Assembly (NCBI GenBank): GCA_013433145.1
Contig: CM024187.1
Span: 17,225,826-17,289,825, forward strand
DNA: 64,000 nucleotides
Direction of reading: 5' to 3'
Source: Ascaris suum
Taxonomy: Eukaryota > Nematoda > Chromadorea > Rhabditida > Ascarididae
The notes below the pieces were generated by a model. That model searched no databases, was not told the DNA's origin, and saw only the letters and a program-made list of their open reading frames with translations. Position 1 is the first letter of the stretch. Each line of letters begins with the position of its first letter. Shown here one piece after another: positions 55,840 to 64,000 of this stretch. The translations under genes and the position numbers were made by a program.

Positions 55840-58265
55840 GATTAACTCTCCGAACGATTCATTCGACGCAACGATTTCGCAACGACTTTCATGTCACTGC
55901 TTGGGATGACATCACATGTCGTCACTTATTCATTTCGAGGGCATGCTACTCGACCTCACCTTTGCTATTCGAGCTCGGGGTGGAGACGTCTTCTTTCTTT
56001 CTTTTTCTTTTGCTTTGATTGGCATAGTCGTATTCGTGTTTCGCGAATAAATTACAGCTGTATTTTTTATAGCACACTCCTCCCTTCTATTGAAATATAC
56101 TAATACTCCCTTCCGACACCCTTTTCCCTTCCTTCCTTCCTTTGGATAAAATGTTTCGTACCCGCCACATTATGAAAAATTAGTGATCCAATAGTGTTAA
56201 GAGTGATGTTGTACGAGAAATGATGCACTTCTGGATGCCAGGTTTTGGAAAAGCGGAGGATTTGCGGTTCTCTGAGAGATTAAAATCCGACAATTATGAG
56301 GCAGTAAAGGGCTCCTCCAGGTTCCCGTCTCGAAATTGAATGAGGTAAGGGTAATTGCAAAACCGAATGATGGGCAGAGGAGTTAACCGGGGATGTCACA
56401 AATATGCCCCTGCCCTTCCCCTTCCCGCACAAGTTTAGGTGAGTTTTTACGGATCTCTTAATTGTCCTGTTTTTCGTATTTGATTGGCGGCGTTTTTTGA
56501 TTGTGATGGCTGCGTGCTTTACTCCTCTTTTTTGTTGGTTATTTTAGAGTTGGCGATCCCGACTTCTACTCTGAAGTCTCCGCCAAAACCTGACCCTAGA
56601 AATTTTCAGATGCGTTGAAAGCGAATACCTGGATTTTTTCATAGTCACTATGGATGTAAACTGACTTCGCAGCAAACAATAATTTTTTATCTTTTTTCAT
56701 AGTAAAGAGAAATAGGAGATGATTTAACACAGAGATAAACTTCCTTTATAACGGCGGTGTCTTCTCGAAATTATCGCGAATTTTGTTCTGTTTTAATAAA
56801 GTCGAACACTCGAAAACGGTAAGAAAAAAAAACTAAACAGTTTTTGATGAGAATATAAGAAATAAACTGCAGGGCTATTTGTTTACTGCTTAGTTTAACG
56901 GTCACTGAGTTGTAGCAACCTGAAATATGGTTGATATTTGTGTGCAGCGTGCAGTTCTTAATTTTTATTGAAAACGGTCATCAGAAGTTTCGGTGACTAG
57001 ATGCTATACAATAATCCAAAAACTGAACCACATTCAGACCTCCAATCTCATCCCCTCTCTCTCACTTCCGAAAAATTTTTGCTGTGCACCATTTTCTGTC
57101 AAAACCCGCGGCACACTGCTATGACCAGAATTTGCGTTTCACTAACTAATAGGCCGCTGGAGTAACTTTTTAAAGCGAGAGTTTAAATGAGATCCGTTGT
57201 GTGTATAAGTGTTTGCCGTTATACAAGTGAAGTTGCAAGATGAGGGTCAAGTATCAGAGGCTTCAGAAGCATAGAATACATAGAATAAAAAAAAGAATTC
57301 ATTTACTCTTTTATTACCATCATTCATGCCTGTTTTGTTTAGCATTCTATCTCTGTTACTGTTTATAGAACTAGTTTTGATAATTAGTATTACTTATTAA
57401 TAACTTCGCTAGTTTTGAAGTGTTTTCGTTGCCCACAATATTCTCGTTCATCATTTCTGGGTAATTTGTTGCTTAAAAACAATTCCATTCTCGATCGGAG
57501 TTAGGAGCTTATCACCAATGGAGATCAGTTAAACTTGGTCCAAGTCAGACAACTCGCTCTGGTCCAGTCAAAACCTGTTGCCCTATTGGAATAGCTTTTA
57601 AACTATCTCCGACTTATTCGGCTATAATTTATGTCCTCTTTTTTTGGATGAAAAGACGAGGTTGATTCCGATCCTGGTCTACCGAGACTAGGTCTGATTC
57701 AAACCCTATTTATTATTCAGTGCGTGAGGGTCGGATTTGGACGAAAATGTAGCATATAACGATGTTTTCATAAGTGTGATAAAAATGATAATTGTTCGTA
57801 TAAGCTCTTAGGAATCGGGGATTCCCTCACATAGTGAGGAAAATTCGCCTTTTTTGCAGATACCCAACTTTTTCTTTCCTACCTGGGAATCCGCAAATTA
57901 TAAAATGGTCTTTTATCGGTGTATGGTGGGTGAAAATGTTTCTCTGCTCATCTCATGAAAATCTTTGTGAAACAAGCTCAGTTGACGTTTTAAATAAATT
58001 TTTTTGTGTTTGACGCATAAGTCTTTCAACGTTTCATAAAATTCTAATGAAAAATTTCAAGAGCGCTGTGACATTCGTTGGTTCCGTTCCGAGATATTCG
58101 TTGCTGCCATCCTTCACCGTTCGCCTTTTGTTTAGCAAACTATGTCTCATGTTTTTAATCACCGCGTTGTATGTTTTTTTGCATAATAGTTTTCCGTTGC
58201 ACAATCACTCATTACCTGTCGACAGGTTAATGCTTTTTTTTGCTGAGCCTCAAATTTAATCTTTC
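55840..58265. other. Upstream region of TIM44, no gene seen
   Basis: AT-rich, with no recognised coding segment. It contains a diverged copy of the 34.3-kb repeat at about 57665-57710. Promoter elements cannot be identified by eye. Confidence 0.5.
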
Positions 58266-58280
58266 CACAGGTAAAAATAA
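58261..58280 (+). promoter_or_regulatory. Probable trans-splice acceptor before TIM44 ATG
   Basis: A clean acceptor, aatctttccacag, ends at 58270, only 10 bases before the start codon. Nematode mRNAs often receive a spliced leader at such a site very close to the ATG. A short cis-spliced 5' UTR intron is the alternative. Confidence 0.5.
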
Positions 58281-58424
58281 ATGCGGCGGTTGGCAAGTGC
58301 TTCGCATCTTTTGTATCGTTGTCAGCGTCAGGGCTTCGTTTCGTCATCGTCTAGTGCACCACTACTGCGGTGCGTATCTCGTAGCTGCCGACAGCCGATT
58401 CTAGCATCATTAGATGAAGTTAAG
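58281..58424 (+). CDS. TIMM44: TIM44 exon 1: presequence
   Basis: Forty-eight codons from ATG to LASLDEVK|gtgagc. Seven Arg, many Ser and no acidic residue until the end: a mitochondrial targeting presequence. Confidence 0.88.
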
Positions 58425-61400
58425 GTGAGCTGAGCATACCTGTTGTCGGTTACTCTTCACGACAACCTGCGGCCCGTAGTGGATGGGGTTTTAGGTCAGG
58501 AACTTGTAAATTTGTAAAGTGTAAGTCCAAAAATTAGCTCCGGTTCACCATCCGCGTAAGAAATTTTGCTGCTTGCAATGGCAAAACAGTGTTCTTATCT
58601 TATACTTCAAGATGAAATAGACCTCTTGTCGGCAGTGGGGAAATTCCGAGGTTATTACCATAGGATTATTGCCGTTTGCGGGGGGTTGGAGTGAGAAGTT
58701 GCAAATGAGCTTCGCTGTTCGTGCTGAAGGATACAAGACATAAAGTATTATTTGCTGTCACCACCCTAATAACGTTGGTAAGTAGACACTGCATGTATAC
58801 AATTATGCGCTCTAGTATAAATTATCAAAAGTGGTTCTTTGGAGGGTTGCCAAAAGCAAGATGTTGAATAGTAAATGTAAGGCTCAGGTACAAACATTCT
58901 AAAGAAAACAGCGGTAGAACCGAATCTCAGAAAAAGCATTTTCTAGCCATTATTGTCTGGTCCTACACGACTGGTGTAAGGCAGCTTTTCGGATAGGTTG
59001 GGGAGGGGTAGGGGGGGACGTACTTACCAGATGCTACCAATGCGGGGTTAGGATTGATGCAGACAGCAGCACATCAGCGAATACGTATGCTGTCTTTGCA
59101 TAGTCACACAGTCAAGTCTACCTTCGACAGCGGGTGTTTTGGTGTTAATTAATGTAATAATATAACCTGCCCGAGATATGGAAGCTTTTTAGACCGTTCT
59201 GAATGATGGGCTTTTAATTTCGGGTTAGATTTGGACGGTGAAAGATGAGGTGATTGAGAAACAAGACAACAAAGCTCCAAAAAAATCGAGGATGAGTGCA
59301 ACATGAGTGAAAATAGCTTGCTTACCTGCTGAGCCAAATTTATAGATGAAGAAATTCAGGCATTATGATACTTCAGGTTGACTAGCCATCATTTACAGCG
59401 TTCGCAAGTGCTGGAGATTCTTCCACTATGTTTTTGGAATTTAAAAAAGAGAACGGCTAAATTTCCGTTAATTTCAGTCGTTCGACGAAACGGGCGCGGC
59501 AGGATGGTCGACACAATTTTTGCGACACTACAGTTCGGCGCAACCCGAAAGAAAAAACTTCCTTTCTAATCTGATAGAAAACGTGAAGGAGGAATTTGAA
59601 AAGAATAAAGAATTACAGGTAACCTTTCAAAGTATCGTTGAAAATTGTGAGTGCACTCAGCGTTTGCATTAACATGGTGTTACAGTAAATAATGCTTGCT
59701 CATTGCCCGATATTTCGTAAGTATCTTTGTTCTTTCTTGACCATACAAAGGAGAGAAAAAAAGCAATTCGCGTGCCCATTTTTCCACAAGAGGAATGAAG
59801 AAATCTACTGGGCGTACACGTGTTTATTCATAACAGCTTGTCTTAGACTCAGAAAGAAAGCATAGCGGACGAATTTCCTGTTGTTTTATTTTTCCACTTT
59901 AATTTTAAATAGCTTGCTTTCTTAGCAAAGCATAATTAGCGATTTTGATCGTCAAATTTGGCACTACAAGATACTTTATCATTCAAAGCATAGATGAGCA
60001 ACTTCCACCAACCGTGCCTAATTTGTCAGAAAATATGCCACAATCAGATGGTGAGCACGCATGAATGAATTAAATATTTCAGGAAGTTGAACTAGAACCA
60101 TCGAAAAACAAAATTTTTAGCGCCTCCAGCACTTTTACCCAAGCTTTTCATTTGAAGGATGCTCAGATATGATGATTTCGGGTAATTAAGAAGTGGACTG
60201 CAGCAGCTTGCCACTTATTGAGCAGCAAGTTTTGACAAAACTAGTAAGCCGTAAGCTCAATAATAGGCCGGTATTTGGCGAGGTATGCTGAGCCGCAAGT
60301 TTTTCCGAGGATTGAGGGGAAGGGTGGCGGAAAAGAGTGCGCTTCTCTGTAATTCGAAAGGCTCTGGCGTCGCATGAGTTAAGGCACCTGTTTGCTGGAG
60401 AGCCTGCATGGAATGCTACAGTTTCTGTGTAATATTTGGTGGAGTCGGCTAGAACAATACCTTAGTCATGTAAAGACAGTTCTTCCGTGCTCTGGAATCT
60501 AGATACGGGGAGAAGGGAATGCAGAGTAATCATAGACCCACACACCCCGGAGGTGAACTATTGCAGAGAAAGAAGTAAAGTGACACTAATACCGCTGAAA
60601 ACACCATAATGTAAGGGCTCAAAGATACTTTCAAAAGTGTGGCTGTGAACAATCTTTGAAGGAGGTAAATCATTTTGAGAAAAGTGTACAAAAAATTCAG
60701 TATCACGTCCTCCGCTCGAGTTGGCTTAAAGCTGAGGGCGGAGCAAATTTGTCATGATATTGCAGTCAAATATTTATTATCTCATGATGTGTTCATGTGA
60801 TACTACAGCACAAAGATATCGTGTCCATTTTTAAAATCAGTGCTTTATGAAGAATCGTATCACTTCCTTTTTTTAAGGAAAACAAGAAGATGCTGGACAA
60901 GAGACTGAGGGAACTCAATGAGAGTGAAGCACTAAGGGATGCAAGGAAGAAATTTGTAAGTTTTTCTTCCTCATGGCTCTTCTTCCTTACCGTCATTAGA
61001 GGTGCATTTTCGAAACCTCTCGGCCTACTTTTTTATTCTGTTTGCTTAGGATGTGTGACGGCGGGAGGGGAGGGGGAGGAGTAGTATGATCCTCGGCTGT
61101 GGCGGTCCCTCTAGGGACGGTTTAAACCTCCTGAAAGCTTCTTTTTCCAAAGATTATTACATTCTCGTCGTGGGAAGAAATTACATGGGATATGCTGAAA
61201 GAATTATTATAGAGCACTTTCCTGAAAGAGATGCCCTTCTGTCTAGCGTGCAAGTCATTCACGAAGGCGGGGAAAAAGAAACGAAAAACGCATCCTACTC
61301 CTGAAGTTATGGGCTTGGCAATGAGAATATAAGCATGTTTTGAGCTCACTTAAAGATCATCTAACTGCCGAAGAAGCAAAGCGATCGTGTATGTTAAGTG

Positions 61401-63566
61401 AAATTTCAAAGATTTAAAAAAAAAAAACGTTAGAGAAGGGAAGAGAAGTTATTTGGAGTGCTTGTATGTTTGTATGCATCGCTTCATATGTTTGATGGCA
61501 TTCACGTTGTTTTTTTCTTTTCCTTGTTGTTGCAATGAAATTTGTTAATCGTACTAACTTAGTGGTTGTTTTGAGGAACTTGTCGAACAAGAGACCATGA
61601 AGAGCTCTCAGATTATTCAAGCAAAACTGTCTGAAATCAAGGACCATATGTCAAAGGTATGTCCTTCTTGGAGACATTTTGGATGACTGAGGTGAGTTTG
61701 ATACAGGGTAATATTTTTTTTCGAATACTTTAAACACAGAGGAACAAACCACTAAACATCTTCACGAAACGTTGGTGAACAAGATCTAGGATTTCTATAG
61801 CATAGCACCTTATTCGTGCTGGAAGTAATCATCTAAATTTCATTGTTGAGATGTTCTGGAAGATTCCATTTAATAGCAGTGTGAAAGAAAGTTAAAAGGA
61901 AGGGGAGTGTCTGTATGCAGGATGGAATCCTTTGTTGCTATTCAGAAAACCGTTCATGAAATCAAACAAGCGGGAGAGGCATGCTAATTTGACTAATAAC
62001 ATATGCGCTTTTACAGTTCTTCATTCTAGACCAACCGTTTGTGTGGTTTGCCAAAGAATAATAAGACTTGTCCTGCAATGCATCCACATTTTAATTTGCC
62101 CCAACGCCCGTATATATATATTTTTTAAAGTAATTTCGTTTTTTACGACTCAGCCAGAATAGAATGAAAATTCGACTGGCGCGAAGTGCGTGCAAATTTT
62201 GAGACATGTGTAAATGTTTGCAGCTTCTTTTGGACTTTATGGAGCACGTTGTATTTTCGTGTAGGGAAGTGCATACTATATTGGGTAAGTTTTGTAGTTC
62301 TGGCTGCAAGTTATTCCTCCATGAAACTATGCGACGCTGCTGTCCCATATTATAGTTTATAAATGCAAATTTACGAAAACACGTTAGGAAAATTAAACAC
62401 ACTTGCATTTGTGCAACCGTTTGGGCTGCCTTTCTGCACTTTCATAAGCGTTGGTTTTTCTTCTCAGGTGAGGAACAGGCAAATCTTCCGATGTTCTGTT
62501 ATTTCTGTCTCGATATTGGCCACACCTGTACACGATGGAAGGGATAGTCAGGGTTGTAGTGTTTCGCAGTGTTGAGGCATCATTTATCACACAGCTTTAG
62601 CTTGTAGTGGCTAGAAGAGGAGTTATCCGCGCTATTTTGCTAGTATGCATCGGGGAAACTTTCTAGGCGAGCAGGTAACAGCTCTTTGAATGCAAATGGG
62701 CGTTTGTTCATAAGACATGCTACGTCAGCTATCTGTATTTTATGCAAATTGGGAGAATCTTGCGCGGAATAGTACTTTTATCAAACCACTCCGTTCCTAT
62801 ATGTAATGCTGTTGTTGAGGCTGCCGATGAGCACAAAACCGAGCGGAAGGAAAATTTCCTGTTCGTTTTAATTTACACTGAAACGTAGTTTAATGCCCCG
62901 TATTTTAAAATGTTTTAGAGTTGTTATCATTGGTTAATCATGTATTTTGCAGATGATCGCTGAAATACAAAAAACCGAAGCCGGTAAGAAGTTGTCAGCA
63001 GCAGCAGAAGAGGCCTTAAAGCAAGCGCGTATAGCAGCCGAATCACTTGAAAAGGCTGCTGAACAGATCGGTGACACTCAAATATACCAAAACGTCAGTC
63101 AGGTAAATCGCTTGTTTCAAGTATATTCTTTCTTTGATTCCAGCTTTTTTTATTGTTCCAAGCAAACGTTTAGAGATTTGTGGAAAGAATCAGATGCGTT
63201 TTCTGGTGTGACTTCTTGGAGAAATGATTTGTGATGACTGTTTTACTGAGATAGTCGAATCACCTGAGTTCGCTTGTGCATTTCTTTAAGTTGGCAGTTG
63301 TAACAAGGAATAGAGGGGAGGAAACTGCTCACCTCTCTTTTATGGAGAAGAGGAAAGTCCTAGGAGTGCTATCATATGTTTTATGGGAAAATCCTGTATT
63401 CTTTTCCGCCTTCGATTACAGAATTACACCGCTTTGGTTTTCTCCTCGTCTCTTTGCTTTGTCTTACAGGTTTTTTCATATTGAGGTTCATTTTGTTTGC
63501 AGACAGTAAAGGCGGTGAAACAAGAAATCGATGATATCGCTGATGTAAGAATGTACTCGAGACCAG
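58281..63566 (+). CDS. TIMM44: Mitochondrial import translocase subunit TIM44 (partial gene)
   Basis: Six exons (58281-58424, 59478-59618, 60878-60955, 61576-61656, 62953-63102, 63503-63566) give 219 residues in one frame; the gene continues past the right edge. TIM44 is a peripheral inner-membrane protein on the matrix side. It anchors mtHsp70 to the TIM23 channel and so couples ATP hydrolysis to import. The N-terminus is an Arg/Ser-rich, acid-free presequence (MRRLASASHLLYRCQRQG). It is followed by the signature FLSNLIENVKEEFEKNKELQ, a charged coiled-coil stretch, and EIDDIADVRMYSRP. The C-terminal cardiolipin-binding domain must be encoded beyond the window. Introns are 0.4-1.3 kb. Confidence 0.92.
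59478..59618 (+). CDS. TIMM44: TIM44 exon 2: conserved FLSNLIENVKEE segment
   Basis: Forty-seven codons after gttaatttcag: SFDETGAAGWSTQFLRHYSS, then ERKNFLSNLIENVKEEFEKN, ending ELQ|gtaacc. The second part is the start of the mature TIM44 N-domain that contacts mtHsp70. The likely processing site is near RHYSS. Confidence 0.92.
60878..60955 (+). CDS. TIMM44: TIM44 exon 3: coiled-coil segment
   Basis: Twenty-six codons, ENKKMLDKRLRELNESEALR then DARKKF|gtaagt. Matches human KKFRDEARRLEESDALQEARRKY. The acceptor is tttttttaag, AAG rather than CAG. Confidence 0.9.
61576..61656 (+). CDS. TIMM44: TIM44 exon 4
   Basis: Twenty-seven codons, ELVEQETMKSSQIIQAKLSE to KDHMSK|gtatgt, matching IESETVRTSEVLRKKLGEL in human. 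The acceptor is gttttgag, a non-CAG site fixed by homology and phase. Confidence 0.85.
62953..63102 (+). CDS. TIMM44: TIM44 exon 5: amphipathic helix
   Basis: Fifty codons after attttgcag: MIAEIQKTEAGKKLSAAAEE through AAESLEKAAEQIG to NVSQ|gtaaat. An Ala/Lys/Glu-rich helix equivalent to the GRKIKEGVEEAAKTAKQSAE region in human. Confidence 0.92.
63503..63566 (+). CDS. TIMM44: TIM44 exon 6 (last one in the window)
   Basis: After tttgcag: TVKAVKQEIDDIADVRMYSR and P, ending CCAG|gtccat with one base over. A stronger-looking donor, GAT|gtaaga at 63544, lies inside. The longer form is preferred because VRMYSRP matches the GPYRRP part of vertebrate TIM44. Confidence 0.75.
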
Positions 63567-64000
63567 GTCCATATCACTTTCATGCTTCTAGGGATTACTT
63601 CTTTGTACTAACTGGCCCATTTGAATGCTTTGTTCTTGAAAATCAACGCGGTGGATTTTTCCAGCATATCTCCGCTTATGGTACCTAATACGCCCTTCAC
63701 TTTTAAATCGTCCAGTCATTCTGTCCTTTTTGTGGCCTTCTCTCCCATCCGTGGATTAGAATGCAGTGTTCCCCAGTGGTCTTTTTATCCTGCGGTAGGT
63801 GGTTAGGAATGTCATGGGGGAGGTGGGGAGTATTTGCGACATCGGTTTTGTTTTTAGGATCTTGTTTGTAACAATTGGATTTTTGATGGTTTTCATCATT
63901 TTTTATCAACAGTTGTTCTCAGTAACTGTTTTACCGATTCCATTCTATCCTATTAAGTTGACTTGGAATGAAACGTTTAACTGATTTATTTTTTTCCTTA
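63567..64000 (+). other. Intron of TIM44 running off the window
   Basis: T-rich sequence with no further TIM44-like segment recognised before the right edge. Confidence 0.6.

Overview
The window is animal nuclear DNA, most likely from a nematode. It is AT-rich and gene-poor. Small exons are separated by introns of 0.25 to 11 kb, with mostly short T-rich acceptors, (TA)n microsatellites and decayed LINE retrotransposons. The intron sizes and an RTE-type LINE fit a clade V (strongylid or hookworm-like) worm, but that placement is inference. No bacterial-type operon, CRISPR array, rRNA or tRNA was seen.

Three protein-coding genes can be supported by splicing exons together in phase. (1) Plus strand, about 11.5-26.1 kb: a small single-pass membrane protein. 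It has a signal peptide, a cysteine-rich MANSC (MANEC) domain split over two exons, a Ser/Thr-rich stalk, one transmembrane helix and a short basic tail. Its first intron is 10.8 kb. (2) Minus strand, 49.7-35.0 kb: a nearly complete elongation-factor-like GTPase 1 (EFL1/RIA1). This cytoplasmic GTPase acts with SBDS to release eIF6 from nascent 60S ribosomal subunits. Fourteen exons join in one continuous frame of 883 residues; only the short N-terminal exon was not located. (3) Plus strand, 58.3 kb to the right edge: the first six exons of TIM44, the matrix-side tether of the mitochondrial presequence translocase motor. The gene runs off the window.

Layout: 1-11.5 kb holds no recognised gene, but has a possible miniature inverted-repeat element at 11.0-11.25 kb. 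11.5-26.1 kb is the MANSC gene, with a 120-bp (TA)n tract in intron 1. 26.1-35.0 kb has no recognised gene. 35.0-49.7 kb is EFL1; its largest intron carries a broken RTE-like reverse transcriptase and a second (TA)n tract. 49.7-58.3 kb holds a LINE C-terminal remnant and several exon-like open segments that could not be assembled. 58.3-64 kb is TIM44.

The three genes do not form a pathway: one is cell surface, one cytosolic ribosome maturation, one mitochondrial import. No new multi-gene system was found. The most useful leads are the compact EFL1, the 14.6-kb MANSC gene, atypical splice sites across all three genes, and unassigned exon-like segments at 50.9-52.1 and 55.3-55.8 kb.
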